Positions 33,124-42,558 of a DNA stretch of 64,000 bases are shown one piece after another. Position 1 is the first letter of the stretch. Each line of letters begins with the position of its first letter. This DNA is from Leptolinea sp. UBA5203 (GTDB taxonomy: Bacteria; Chloroflexota; Anaerolineae; Anaerolineales; Anaerolineaceae), in contig DHVR01000002.1 in NCBI GenBank assembly GCA_002412765.1, positions 73,125-137,124 on the forward strand. Reading direction: 5' to 3'. Position numbers and translations under genes: made by a program. The notes under the pieces were generated by a model. It was not told the origin of the DNA. It was given only the letters and a program-made list of their open reading frames with translations, and ran no database searches.

Positions 33124-34541
33124 GCTTTAAGGCCAACAATTTTTAAGCAATCGGCCAAAATTCCCTGGACACACTCCGGATGGGTCGTTTCGCAATAAGC
33201 GCGGATAATGGGTTCTGTACCAGAGAAACGAATCAAAGCCCAGCCGCCGTCCTCCAGCAAGAATTTGAATCCATCCAGATCATTTAATCCGGTGACTTTC
33301 AACCCGCCAATGGTCTGCGGATTGGCACTGCGCACCAGGTTTTCTTTTTCACTTCGATTTCCACTGAAAGGACGATCGATCCGGTCATAATAATGGGCGC
33401 CAACTTTCTTGAATAACGTTTGCACCAATTCAGAAGGCTTCTGCCCGGTTTTGACCATCATATCCAGCATGAACAGACCTGCCAGGATGCCGTCCCGTTC
33501 AGGGACGTGACCTCGGAAAGCATACCCACCGGATTCTTCGCCACCGATTAGGGCATCCAATTCCATCATTTTCGGCGCGACATATTTAAAACCAACACCC
33601 GTCTCGGCAACTTGGACATTATATAGTTTGCCCAACTTATCCAGCATACTGGTTGTGGATAAGGTTTTTACAATGGGTCCGCGCATTTGGCGAATTTCAA
33701 GGAAATAGTAAGCCAATAAGGCATAGACCTGGAGCTGATTGACAAATACGCCATTTTCATCGCCAATACCCACACGATCTGCATCGCCGTCCAGGATTAC
33801 CAGGACATCAGCTTTTTCATCTTGCGTTTTTTTCAGTCCCACATTGATGTTTGGGGGAATGGGTTCGGGACGATTCATCTCTGGATAAATGGGATTGCGG
33901 ACGTCATGAATTTCAATAATTTCAGTTTTATCGCCGCCCAAAAGCCGTTTGTACCAGCCGATGCCATTGCCCCACATGGGGTCAACCACAATGCGTAAGC
34001 CAGCTTTTCTGATGGGTTCCAGATCGAGTAAAGATTTTATTTGTTCAATATAAGCAATATCGGGATCAAAAATAATCAGATCGCCTGAAGCCTGCGCCTT
34101 TTCAAGAGAGGCGGGCGGGATGCTCAATGTATCGGGAATAAGCTTCTCGATTTTTATCAAACCTTCAGGATCAATGGCACCGCCATTCCGATCGCGAACT
34201 TTAAAGCCGTTATCGGCGGCAGGGTTATGGGAAGCGGTGATGTTAACCGCACCACATGCTTTTTTATTGACCACAGAAAAAGAAATGACAGGGGTTGGGG
34301 TGGCTTTATCCGTCAGGTATACTTTTAACCCATTGGCTATTAAGGTTTCAGCAACGGCTTCGGCAAATTTTTCTGATAAAAACCGTTTATCATAACCCAC
34401 CACGACCCAATTCCCTTTATTTCCATTGTCCAATAAATAGGATGCAAATCCCTGGGCGCAACGGCGGACATTTTCAAACGTATAGGAATCCGCAATGGCA
34501 GCACGCCATCCATCGGTTCCAAATTTTATTTTCATAACCAT
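33120..34541 (-). CDS. Alpha-D-phosphohexomutase (phosphoglucomutase/phosphomannomutase)
   Basis: A 473-residue four-domain mutase. KFGTDGWRA opens domain 1, the phosphoserine loop is TASHNPAADNGFK, the metal-binding loop is DGDADR, the sugar-binding loop is GEESGGYAF, and the phosphate-binding loop RFSGTEPIIR closes domain 4. It interconverts hexose 1- and 6-phosphates and so supplies glucose 1-phosphate to RfbA for dTDP-sugars. Which hexose it prefers is uncertain. GGAGGA precedes ATG-GTT-ATG; either Met (34541 or 34535) could be the start. First gene of the mutase-tatD-polyprenyl synthase operon. Confidence 0.92.
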   Translation of the reverse strand: MVMKIKFGTDGWRAAIADSYTFENVRRCAQGFASYLLDNGNKGNWVVVGYDKRFLSEKFAEAVAETLIANGLKVYLTDKATPTPVISFSVVNKKACGAVNITASHNPAADNGFKVRDRNGGAIDPEGLIKIEKLIPDTLSIPPASLEKAQASGDLIIFDPDIAYIEQIKSLLDLEPIRKAGLRIVVDPMWGNGIGWYKRLLGGDKTEIIEIHDVRNPIYPEMNRPEPIPPNINVGLKKTQDEKADVLVILDGDADRVGIGDENGVFVNQLQVYALLAYYFLEIRQMRGPIVKTLSTTSMLDKLGKLYNVQVAETGVGFKYVAPKMMELDALIGGEESGGYAFRGHVPERDGILAGLFMLDMMVKTGQKPSELVQTLFKKVGAHYYDRIDRPFSGNRSEKENLVRSANPQTIGGLKVTGLNDLDGFKFLLEDGGWALIRFSGTEPIIRAYCETTHPECVQGILADCLKIVGLKA

Positions 34542-34715
34542 AGTTCCTCCGCCTGAAATCGTAAAATATTTTTAATACATAGAGGTATTATATCAAGGAA
34601 TCAATTATGACAACAATTTGCGATTTATTAATATTCTGAAAAGGATGGAGAATAAAGACCATCCAATTTATAATACTTTTGTATGGATTAGTTGGTAGTC
34701 ATAAAAAGGGTAAGC

Positions 34716-35807
34716 ATGTCTGAAAAACAAAAAGTATTGGTAGCCATGAGTGGTGGGGTGGATAGTTCGGTAACCGCAGCCTTGTTAATTCAAGAAGGGT
34801 ATGAGGTTAGTGGGGTGTATCTATTCCCATGGCATGCTTCCTCGCTGGGATTTTCAGGTGGCGAAGATGCACAAAAGGCGTTTCAATCCGGCAGAGAAGC
34901 CGCTGAACGGCTGGGGATTTCACTTGAGCCGCTCTTCTTGCAGGATGAATTCCTTCAACGGGTGATTGGATATTTTGTCGAAGGATATCGTGCCGGGAAG
35001 ACACCCAACCCATGTTATATGTGTAATAAAATTTTCAAGTGGCATGAATTCGTCAAGCATGCGGATGCTATTGGATGTCAATGGATTGCCAGCGGACATT
35101 ATGCCATTCTTGAAAGGAATGAATCCGGGAAAACTAGATTGTTTCAGGCGGTGGATGATACAAAAGATCAATCCTATGTACTTAGTTGTCTGGACCAAAG
35201 CGTTTTACAAAGAGCATTATTACCGCTGGGGCAGTATAAAAAATCAGAGGTTCGCGAATTAGCTGCGTCTTTTGGACTGCAGAATGCAGAACGCTCGGAC
35301 AGCCAGGATATGTGTTTTATCCGCAACGATGAACACAAAGCTTTTGTCAAACAAATGATGGGCGAGGTCAGTGGACGACAGGGTTCTATTGAGAATCTTC
35401 AGGGAGATGTATTGGGTGTTCATCAAGGCTTGGAAAATTACACCTACGGACAAAGAAAAGGTATTCGCGTTTCTTCACCTACCCCAATCTATGTATTGGA
35501 TAAAGATGTCGCAGAAAATAGACTGATTGTAGGTTCTATACAGGAAGGGGAACAGGTGGGATTATTAGCACATGCAATGCATTGGATTTTGGATGAATCA
35601 CCAGGCATGCAATTCGAAGCCCAAGTAAAAATTCGCTATCAATCAATGGCCATCCCGGCCACAATAACAATTGGTGATAAAGAGCTGGTTGAAATTATTT
35701 TTCATAAACCCGTCCATGGGATCACTCCCGGACAATTTGCAGTACTTTATCAGGGGCGGGAAGTGATCGGAGCCGGCGAAATTCTCAGGAGGATTTCAAC
35801 ACTATGA
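34716..35807 (+). CDS. mnmA: tRNA-specific 2-thiouridylase
   Basis: A 363-residue enzyme that thiolates U34 at the wobble position of Lys, Glu and Gln tRNAs. The PP-loop is SGGVDSS (12-18). The two catalytic cysteines are Cys103 in NPCYMCN and Cys200 in SQDMCF. GHYA and YTYGQRKGI are further family marks. The ATG at 34716 has AAGGG upstream; the longer TTG-started frame adds eight residues without support. A TATAAT at 34669-34674 is a likely -10. The stop overlaps the start of the small membrane protein gene by four bases. The sulfur donor, usually a cysteine desulfurase relay, is not in the window. Confidence 0.94.
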   Translation: MSEKQKVLVAMSGGVDSSVTAALLIQEGYEVSGVYLFPWHASSLGFSGGEDAQKAFQSGREAAERLGISLEPLFLQDEFLQRVIGYFVEGYRAGKTPNPCYMCNKIFKWHEFVKHADAIGCQWIASGHYAILERNESGKTRLFQAVDDTKDQSYVLSCLDQSVLQRALLPLGQYKKSEVRELAASFGLQNAERSDSQDMCFIRNDEHKAFVKQMMGEVSGRQGSIENLQGDVLGVHQGLENYTYGQRKGIRVSSPTPIYVLDKDVAENRLIVGSIQEGEQVGLLAHAMHWILDESPGMQFEAQVKIRYQSMAIPATITIGDKELVEIIFHKPVHGITPGQFAVLYQGREVIGAGEILRRISTL

Positions 35808-36085
35808 CCTTACCCACTGTATTTTTTGGGTTTATTATGGCTTTATTAATGGGATCCGGTTTTCACCTTTGGAAAGGCGGCGGTTTATCGAAATTGATCC
35901 AATACCTGGTAGTCAGTATGGCTGGATTTTGGCTTGGGCAATTGCTTGCTGTTCTTTTACAGTGGGAATTTTTACCTGTTGGCGCACTGCAATTCGGTTT
36001 TAATGTTTTAGGCAGTGTCCTCTTTTTGTTTATCAGCTTCTGGCTGGGAAGTCAAAACCCATTTCAAAAAAAGAATGAAAAATAA
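35804..36085 (+). CDS. Small membrane protein of unknown function
   Basis: A 93-residue protein made almost entirely of three hydrophobic segments (about residues 3-17, 34-51 and 60-80), with a Gly-rich loop GGGLSKLI and a Lys-rich C-terminus. I recognise no family. The ATG overlaps the mnmA stop (ATGA), so it is co-translated with mnmA; a functional link is not implied. The 3' end overlaps the next gene by up to 11 bases. Confidence 0.65.
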   Translation: MTLPTVFFGFIMALLMGSGFHLWKGGGLSKLIQYLVVSMAGFWLGQLLAVLLQWEFLPVGALQFGFNVLGSVLFLFISFWLGSQNPFQKKNEK

Positions 36086-36716
36086 TGGATGCTATTCATT
36101 TGATGAGGATCCTGATTCGCTACTTGGAACAATGATGAAAACTATGCCAGCCCCGATTGAAACCGCTTTTTTTTCACAACGCCTTTACTCAGTAGATGTG
36201 GATTTCCCGGAAAGGATCCATTCGCAAGATGCAAAAGTTGCGGCTGTTTTACTACCTTTGGTTTCTATTGAGGAAGAATATCATGTTATATATACGAAAC
36301 GCACGGAGACGGTTCTATCGCATAAGGGGCAAATCTCCTTTCCCGGAGGCATGGCGGAAGTACAAGACATTGATCCTTGCAGGACTGCCTTGCGCGAAAC
36401 GGAAGAAGAGTTAGGGATTCCTGCGGCATCAATAAAATTAGTTGGCCGGTTGGAACAGGTACAAACTTTTACCAACCTGATCATTTATCCATTTGTCGGT
36501 ATAGTAGATTGGCCTGTTCCTTTGATTCTTAGCACGGAAGAAGTGAGCAAAATTATCCTGATTCCCCTGCATTGGCTAATGGAGCCCGAACACAGTATCG
36601 AGAAAGAATATAACGGGCATCAGAATGTGGTTTTCTTTCAACCCTACGAGGGGGAAGTTTTGTGGGGAATCACTGCAAGCATGACAAAGAAATTTATCAG
36701 CATGCTGGAAAAATAA
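36075..36716 (+). CDS. NUDIX hydrolase, NudL/CoA pyrophosphatase-like
   Basis: A protein of up to 213 residues. SHKGQISFPGGM is the NudL/UPF0035 signature preceding the Nudix box, which runs G-x5-E with RETEEELGI. This family cleaves coenzyme A and acyl-CoA to 3',5'-ADP and phosphopantetheine derivatives. The start is uncertain: ATG 36075 overlaps the upstream gene, whereas ATGs at 36132 or 36135 would give about 194 residues, nearer to the family's usual length. No convincing ribosome site decides between them. A strong hairpin terminator overlaps the stop codon. Confidence 0.85.
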   Translation: MKNNGCYSFDEDPDSLLGTMMKTMPAPIETAFFSQRLYSVDVDFPERIHSQDAKVAAVLLPLVSIEEEYHVIYTKRTETVLSHKGQISFPGGMAEVQDIDPCRTALRETEEELGIPAASIKLVGRLEQVQTFTNLIIYPFVGIVDWPVPLILSTEEVSKIILIPLHWLMEPEHSIEKEYNGHQNVVFFQPYEGEVLWGITASMTKKFISMLEK

Positions 36717-36745
36717 AATGGCACCCGAAAGAGTGCCATTTTTGT
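36715..36745. terminator. Bidirectional intrinsic terminator
   Basis: AAAATGGCAC (36715-36724) pairs perfectly with GTGCCATTTT (36733-36742) around an eight-base loop, followed by further T. It lies between the convergent NUDIX and bL25 genes. Confidence 0.85.
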
Positions 36746-36766
36746 TGATTATTAAGAGGGGAAGAA

Positions 36767-37432
36767 CTATTCTTCTTCTTCTTCTTTCTTTCCGTGAGCA
36801 ATGACTTCTGGTTCAGCCATACCGGATTCGGGTTCTTCCATTTCACCACCGCCACCGACAACAACACCGAGAGCGCCAGCTTTACCAGATACCAAGACGA
36901 TGGAAGCACGAGAATCTGTCAAGACTTTTACACCTTGCGTGACTTTCAGATCAGCAACGCCAAAAGAATCGCCGAGATTTTTCAAGACAGCAATATCAAC
37001 AATGAATTTGTCAGGTAAATCTCTGGGGAAGGCTTCGACCGCAATGGTTGTCAGACTTTGAACCAGAACCCCGTTGTAATTCTTGACTGCAGGGGCAATA
37101 CCCGTGATAACAACCTGAACGTTAGCCTTAACCAGTTCATTTTCGGAGATAGCCTGGAAATCTACGTGGCGATAGGTACCGAGAATAAAGTCGCGTTGGA
37201 TTTCGCGGACAAGGGTCATGATGGTTTTGCCATCAATATCCAGGTCAACAATAGTGGATGGGGTGATATTGTTTAGCGACTTGGTGGCATCGCGCAAATC
37301 AAGAAGAATCGGCATGGATTCCAAATGTTTGCCATAAACCACACAAGGCAACTTACCGTCCCGGCGAACTGATTTTACTTTTTTGCCGGTCAATTCACGT
37401 TTTGATGCTTTCAATACAATTTCTTGACTCAT
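36767..37432 (-). CDS. rplY: Large ribosomal subunit protein bL25 (CTC form)
   Basis: A 221-residue long-form L25, which binds 5S rRNA. The N-terminal L25 domain shows GKKVKSVRRDGKLPCVVYG and the junction REIQRDFILGTYRHVDFQ, followed by the C-terminal TL5/CTC beta domain. The protein ends in a Gly/Met/Glu-rich tail and a run of Glu residues encoded by repeated TTC (minus-strand GAA) triplets at 36767-36785. General stress proteins of the CTC type share this layout. It is a single-gene unit. Confidence 0.93.
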   Translation of the reverse strand: MSQEIVLKASKRELTGKKVKSVRRDGKLPCVVYGKHLESMPILLDLRDATKSLNNITPSTIVDLDIDGKTIMTLVREIQRDFILGTYRHVDFQAISENELVKANVQVVITGIAPAVKNYNGVLVQSLTTIAVEAFPRDLPDKFIVDIAVLKNLGDSFGVADLKVTQGVKVLTDSRASIVLVSGKAGALGVVVGGGGEMEEPESGMAEPEVIAHGKKEEEEE

Positions 37433-37551
37433 TAGTTTTCCTTCGAGCGCCTCTCACCGAATGGTTACCTTCGCCCTGTTGATTCGATTATCAAACAAGT
37501 AATTTTATTCTGAATGGCGATCTCAGTCAAGGTAAACTTTGTTCCGCTCAG

Positions 37552-38544
37552 TTATCCACCAAATCCACGAAAATACACAAAATACATACCGAGAAAATAA
37601 AGCAGAATAAGCAGAAATGCATCAATTTCAATAAAAAATAATCTTCGTTCAAGTTTTGCCAAATTTCCAATTAAGGCAAGACCAGTCATAATTAGCCCAA
37701 TCAATCCAACCATGACGAAATCGGTGTCGATGGATGCGAGAAATCTGCCATCTGTCATGAAAAAATCTGATAAAGCCAGAGAAAAAATGTTAAACATATT
37801 ACTGCCAAATAGATTTCCGATGGCCATATCATACACCCCCATCTTGATGGCTGTGATAGTGGTTACCAATTCTGGCAGAGATGTTATAACAGCCAATAAT
37901 GCAGTACCGATAAAGCCAGTACCCAATCCAGTTATGATGGCAATTTCCTGGCTGCTAGTAACTAGATGCGGCATAATTAAAATTAAAGCACCCGTGGCGA
38001 GTAAAAAACCAAATATCCCTTTCTTCAAGGTTGGAAAAGATGGATCGATGGGCAATTCTTCTGCCTTTTGCGCAGGATTTGCGCTTTGTTGAATTATCCG
38101 AATCCCGAAAATATATACAGCAATGATGATCAAGCTGTCAACACCTACCCATCCGATACGCAGATCGATATTTGCCATGATGAAAAAAGTGGATATTGCA
38201 ATTAAAAATACAGCCATAGCGCCGGTGAGCGCATGACGATGAGCGGCTTTTCTCAGAATTCGCGTGTTTCGTGACATCAAATCAATTAGCCCAAGGAGAA
38301 GCATATTGACCATATTGCTGCCAAACATGTTCCCGGCAGCCAGATCTGGTTCACCGATTGAGATGGAATTTATTGTGGTCAGGAGTTCTGGCAAAGAGGT
38401 TGCGCCAGCCAATAGAATGAGACCAATAAACATACCGCCAATTTTGGTACGAACAGCGATAACGTCCCCGTATTCCGCGAGTTTTATTGCCGCAATGACC
38501 AAGATTAAAGAACTGCCAAGAAATTTAAGCCAAATTAATATCAT
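37552..38544 (-). CDS. Cation antiporter of the CaCA (Na+/Ca2+ exchanger) family
   Basis: A 330-residue membrane protein with ten or so segments and the two CaCA alpha repeats. Repeat 1 has GATSLPELLTT and GNMFGSNMVN (about residues 47-80); repeat 2 has VITSLPELVTT and GNLFGSNMFN. The paired Glu residues in SLPE coordinate the cation. It probably exports Ca2+ against Na+ or H+. I chose the ATG at 38544 because AAGGTG lies upstream; the GTG at 38553 is an alternative. Its 5' end overlaps the PII-like gene by 20 bases, so the two are translationally coupled. Confidence 0.9.
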   Translation of the reverse strand: MILIWLKFLGSSLILVIAAIKLAEYGDVIAVRTKIGGMFIGLILLAGATSLPELLTTINSISIGEPDLAAGNMFGSNMVNMLLLGLIDLMSRNTRILRKAAHRHALTGAMAVFLIAISTFFIMANIDLRIGWVGVDSLIIIAVYIFGIRIIQQSANPAQKAEELPIDPSFPTLKKGIFGFLLATGALILIMPHLVTSSQEIAIITGLGTGFIGTALLAVITSLPELVTTITAIKMGVYDMAIGNLFGSNMFNIFSLALSDFFMTDGRFLASIDTDFVMVGLIGLIMTGLALIGNLAKLERRLFFIEIDAFLLILLYFLGMYFVYFRGFGG

Positions 38545-38878
38545 GTGGAACACCTTTTACATACTCTAAAGGCCATGAAAACAATATTCCAGTATCTGGA
38601 TCATTGAGATCGCCTACGATAGATTCAACTGTAGAAACACAATTTTTCAACATATCTTTTGAAGGAAGGATGGTCATTAAAGTGATGTTCCCTTCTTCGA
38701 TTCCAACTGCAAGAGGTTGAAATTGAAAACGCATGGGGATATGTTTTTTTTGCATCGTTCGACGGTGGATACCAGTGCTTTCTATGATGGTTACACCGGA
38801 AATACCGACTCCTTGCCATGCTTCAAGGACCTTATCAAGTTTATTTGGATCATGCAGGACAAATATAACTGCATACAT
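38525..38878 (-). CDS. PII-like small signalling protein
   Basis: A 117-residue soluble protein. MYAVIFVLHDPNKLDKVLEAWQ opens a ferredoxin-like beta-alpha-beta fold, and GISGVTIIESTG then matches the first strand-helix unit and T-loop entry of PII/CutA-like proteins (compare 'G..G.Ti..v.G'). The rest, with NITLMTIL and IVGDLNDPDTGILFSWPLEYVKG, gives the second half of the fold. No uridylylation Tyr is identifiable with confidence. GGAG precedes the ATG. Overlap with the cation exchanger suggests that it regulates that transporter, as SbtB does for SbtA, but this is inference. Confidence 0.65.
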   Translation of the reverse strand: MYAVIFVLHDPNKLDKVLEAWQGVGISGVTIIESTGIHRRTMQKKHIPMRFQFQPLAVGIEEGNITLMTILPSKDMLKNCVSTVESIVGDLNDPDTGILFSWPLEYVKGVPHDINLA

Positions 38879-38943
38879 ATTTTTTCTCCTTCTTTACAAA
38901 TAAGGATTTCTTTTTAGTTTAGAACAATTAGCAGATTTTATAA

Positions 38944-40443
38944 TTATGCCTCCCAATTCATCGAATGATCAATGGCTTTTTTCCAGTTCTTATACAACAT
39001 GTCTCGGGTGGAATCTTCCATCAGTGGAGTCCATTCGACATCTTTTTTCCACTTTTCGCTTAATTCTAACATGCTCTCCCAATAACCCATGGCAAGTCCG
39101 GCCGCATAGGCGGCTCCCAGAGCCGTTGTCTCGGTAATAATCGGACGGATAATGGGGATGTTAAGGATATCAGACTGAAACTGCATGAGGAGATTATTGC
39201 GCACCATCCCGCCGTCCACAGCCAGGGAGTGCAGTTTGACTTTTGAATCTGCAAACATGGCATCCAATACATCCCGTGTTTGAAAAGCGGTTGCTTCCAA
39301 GGCGGCTCTTGCAATGTGGGCTGAGGTTGCAAAACGTGTCAAGCCAGCAACAATACCGCGCGCATCATTGCGCCAATAGGGGGCAAATAAACCGGAAAAA
39401 GCTGGAACGAAATAGACCCCGCCATTATCCGGAACACTGGCTGCCAGGGTCTCAATATCCGCTGCGGTTTTTATAAAGTGCAAATTGTCTCTCAGCCATT
39501 GGACCAATGCACCGGCGATGGCAACCGAACCTTCCAGACAGTAGATCACAGGCTCGTCTTCAATTTGATAACCGATGGTGGTTAATAAACCATGGTTACT
39601 GATGACAGGATTCTCGCCTGTATTGAGCAGTAAAAAACATCCAGTTCCATAAGTGTTTTTAGCCTGGCCGGGATTAAAGGCAGTCTGGCCAAATAGGGCT
39701 GCCTGCTGATCTCCCAGAGCGCCACTGATAGCGACCGGACCATCCAATACCCCGACCATGTCTCCGTAATACTGCGAAGAAGGCCGGACTTCTGGCATCA
39801 TATCGTAAGGGATTCCGAAGAGTTTGAAGAGTTCATCGTCCCATAGCTGGGTGAAAATATTGTATAGCATGGTGCGGGATGCATTGGTGATATCCGTAAT
39901 GTGCAGCCCGCCGTTTACACCGCCGGTCAGATTCCAGATGAGCCAGGTATCCATCGTACCAAATAGGACCTCACTCCTGGCGGCGTCGTTAAGAATCTGG
40001 GGATTATGGCTAAACAACCATTGAATTTTTGGCGCAGAAAAATAGGTTGCAACCGGCAGGCCGGTTTTTTTGCGAAAGAATTCTTCCCCATGAACTTGAA
40101 CAAGCTCATTACATATTCGATCGGTACGAATGTCCTGCCATACCAGTGCGTTTCCATAAGGCAGCCCTGTTTTTTTATTCCAAAGCAGGCAGGTTTCGCG
40201 TTGATTGGTAATGCCAATGGCGCTAAGTTGATAGGACTTAATCCCGGCTTTTTGAACAGCTTCGCGGATGACAGCAATGGATGATTCAAGAATCTCCATG
40301 GGATCGTGTTCCACCCAACCAGGTTGTGGGTAAATTTGCCGATGCTCTCGTTGGGAAAAAGTGACGATCTCGCCATCGTGATTGAACAGTATACATCGGG
40401 TACTGGTAGTACCCTGGTCCAGAGCTGCAACATATTTTTCCAC
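38944..40443 (-). CDS. glpK: Glycerol kinase
   Basis: A 499-residue FGGY-family kinase that phosphorylates glycerol to glycerol 3-phosphate. DQGTTSTRCILF is the N-terminal phosphate loop, GWVEHDP and GITNQRET are glycerol-kinase-specific, and GTGCFLLLNTG and DGGMVRNN form the ATP site. Length is normal. The start is a GTG at 40443 with GGGAGA upstream. No glpF or glpD is adjacent, so it appears as a single gene. Confidence 0.95.
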   Translation of the reverse strand: MEKYVAALDQGTTSTRCILFNHDGEIVTFSQREHRQIYPQPGWVEHDPMEILESSIAVIREAVQKAGIKSYQLSAIGITNQRETCLLWNKKTGLPYGNALVWQDIRTDRICNELVQVHGEEFFRKKTGLPVATYFSAPKIQWLFSHNPQILNDAARSEVLFGTMDTWLIWNLTGGVNGGLHITDITNASRTMLYNIFTQLWDDELFKLFGIPYDMMPEVRPSSQYYGDMVGVLDGPVAISGALGDQQAALFGQTAFNPGQAKNTYGTGCFLLLNTGENPVISNHGLLTTIGYQIEDEPVIYCLEGSVAIAGALVQWLRDNLHFIKTAADIETLAASVPDNGGVYFVPAFSGLFAPYWRNDARGIVAGLTRFATSAHIARAALEATAFQTRDVLDAMFADSKVKLHSLAVDGGMVRNNLLMQFQSDILNIPIIRPIITETTALGAAYAAGLAMGYWESMLELSEKWKKDVEWTPLMEDSTRDMLYKNWKKAIDHSMNWEA

Positions 40444-40591
40444 TGTGTTTCTCCCGAATAAGGTCTTGCGACTATTTTAGCTGAAATTCGGAAGAATTGT
40501 ATACCTGCATATACCTCCAAATCATTGGGAATTAATGTACAATAACCTTTGAATCAAAAGCACTGGTGACCAGGAGAATAAGTAGGACATA

Positions 40592-41680
40592 ATGAAAAAC
40601 ATACTCGTAACAGGTGGATGTGGATTTATTGGTTCAAATTTTATCCGCTACCTGCATCATCTCAATCCGGCCTTACATATTTATAATATTGATTCCCTGA
40701 CCTATGCTGGAAATCAAAATAACTTAAAAGAATTAAAAGGTTTAGCTAATTATGTTTTTATCCACGGAGATATCTGTGATTCAGATTTGGTTGAACGGAT
40801 TTTGATTGAAAGTACGATTGATACCGTGGTCCATTTTGCCGCCGAAACCCATGTAGATCGCTCCATTTATGGTCCTGAAGCATTCATTCATACAAACATT
40901 GTTGGTACATTTCGCTTGTTGGAAGCGGTAAAAAAAGTATGGCTGGCTCAAGGGGATGGAAATCTGGCAGACTATCGCTTTCACCATATCTCCACCGATG
41001 AAGTGTATGGTTCCCTGGCGTTAGAGGACCCCGCATTCGTTGAAACAACCCCCTATACACCCAATTCCCCCTATTCCGCATCAAAAGCCGCCAGTGACCA
41101 TCTGGTGCGTGCCTACGCCCATACCTATCAACTTCCGATTACCATTTCTAATTGTTCCAATAATTATGGGCCATATCAATATCCTGAAAAATTAATTCCC
41201 CTGATGGTTCTCAATGGACTTAATGGCGGGGAACTGCCCGTGTATGGGGATGGAAAGCAGATTCGAGACTGGCTGTATGTGGAAGATCATTGTGATGCCA
41301 TCTATCAGATTCTACTGCACGGGATTCTAGGGGAAACCTACAATGTTGGTGGAAATACACAGCTAAGCAATTTAGAAGTGATAAAAACGATCTGTAATAT
41401 TTTAGATACATTACAGCCGGATTCTGAGAACTTCCCTCATGAAAAACTGATTAAATTTGTCAATGATCGTCCAGGGCATGATCGCCGATACGCCATTGAT
41501 TGCACCAAATTAGCACAGACCCTTGGCTGGCAGCCGAAGACTAGTTTTGCTGAGGGAATACAGAAGACGATTGCCTGGTATCTTGAGAATCCAGAATGGG
41601 TCAGTGATATGTATTCGCGGCGGGATTATCAATTGTGGTTAGAAAAGAATTACGAACAACGCGGGGAGGATAAGGGATGA
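40592..41680 (+). CDS. rfbB: dTDP-glucose 4,6-dehydratase
   Basis: A 362-residue extended SDR that converts dTDP-glucose to dTDP-4-keto-6-deoxyglucose. TGGCGFIGSNF is the NAD-binding motif, HFAAETHVDRSI, STDEVYGSL with the catalytic Asp-Glu, and YSASKAASDHLVRAY (YxxxK) are diagnostic. GAGAATAAGTAGGA lies upstream of the ATG. The stop overlaps rfbA by four bases. rfbC and rfbD for rhamnose are absent, so the product may instead feed the WecE-like aminotransferase at 55602-56729. Confidence 0.95.
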   Translation: MKNILVTGGCGFIGSNFIRYLHHLNPALHIYNIDSLTYAGNQNNLKELKGLANYVFIHGDICDSDLVERILIESTIDTVVHFAAETHVDRSIYGPEAFIHTNIVGTFRLLEAVKKVWLAQGDGNLADYRFHHISTDEVYGSLALEDPAFVETTPYTPNSPYSASKAASDHLVRAYAHTYQLPITISNCSNNYGPYQYPEKLIPLMVLNGLNGGELPVYGDGKQIRDWLYVEDHCDAIYQILLHGILGETYNVGGNTQLSNLEVIKTICNILDTLQPDSENFPHEKLIKFVNDRPGHDRRYAIDCTKLAQTLGWQPKTSFAEGIQKTIAWYLENPEWVSDMYSRRDYQLWLEKNYEQRGEDKG

Positions 41681-42558
41681 AAGGAATTATCCTGGCTGGT
41701 GGCAAAGGAACCCGGCTCTATCCGCTTACCTTAACCATCAGCAAACAATTATTGCCGGTTTATGACAAACCCATGATTTATTATCCCATCTCCATGTTAA
41801 TGCTGGCGGGAATTCGGGAAGTATTAATCATCACCACACCGGAAGATCAATCCTCTTATCAACAATTACTCAAAAATGGCGAGCAATGGGGAATGCAGTT
41901 TTCTTATGCTATTCAAGAAAACCCTGGTGGTCTGGCTGAAGCCTTTCTGGTTGGGGAGGAATTTATCGCCGGTGAGCCGGTATGTTTGATATTGGGCGAT
42001 AATATCTTCTTCGGAACCGGATTATCTACGATATTACAAAAGGCAGCCTTATTGCAGGATGGGGCGACCGTATTTGCTTATGCGGTACGAGATCCACAGC
42101 GCTATGGTGTAGTGGAATTTGATTATTCCCATCATGTGCTTTCCCTGGAAGAAAAACCGGAGCAGCCTAGGTCCAATTATGCTGTTCCCGGGATATATTT
42201 TTATGATGGTCATGTTTGTGAACTAACCAAGCAAGTAGCTCCTTCACCCAGGGGAGAGTTGGAAATCACGGATTTGAACAAGGCCTATCTGAAATTAGAC
42301 AAATTGAACGTGGAAGTATTGGGCCGGGGCATTGCCTGGCTGGACGCGGGCACACATGAATCCTTGCTGCAGGCTTCTGAATTTGTGCAAGCTGTTCAGG
42401 ACCGGCAGGGTTTGATGATCGCCTGTCCGGAAGAAATTGCCTATCGTATGGGCTTTATCAATCGGGAACAATTAATCGAATTGGCCTCAAAATTACAGCA
42501 GAACCAATACGGTGAGTATTTATTGAGCATTCTTAAGGACGGTGTTTTTTCTTTTTAA
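41677..42558 (+). CDS. rfbA: Glucose-1-phosphate thymidylyltransferase
   Basis: A 293-residue nucleotidyltransferase that makes dTDP-glucose from glucose 1-phosphate and dTTP. MKGIILAGGKGTRLYPLT is the nucleotide-binding signature; KQLLPVYDKPMIYYP, GDNIFFG and AWLDAGTHESLL are family marks. It overlaps rfbB by four bases upstream and the convergent methylase gene by four bases downstream. Confidence 0.96.
   Translation: MKGIILAGGKGTRLYPLTLTISKQLLPVYDKPMIYYPISMLMLAGIREVLIITTPEDQSSYQQLLKNGEQWGMQFSYAIQENPGGLAEAFLVGEEFIAGEPVCLILGDNIFFGTGLSTILQKAALLQDGATVFAYAVRDPQRYGVVEFDYSHHVLSLEEKPEQPRSNYAVPGIYFYDGHVCELTKQVAPSPRGELEITDLNKAYLKLDKLNVEVLGRGIAWLDAGTHESLLQASEFVQAVQDRQGLMIACPEEIAYRMGFINREQLIELASKLQQNQYGEYLLSILKDGVFSF

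Noticed and set aside
34643..34664. Operator or riboswitch before mnmA (GGATGG...CCATCC dyad)
   Set aside because: Only a six-base stem lying upstream of the likely -10; too weak to support a named regulatory site.
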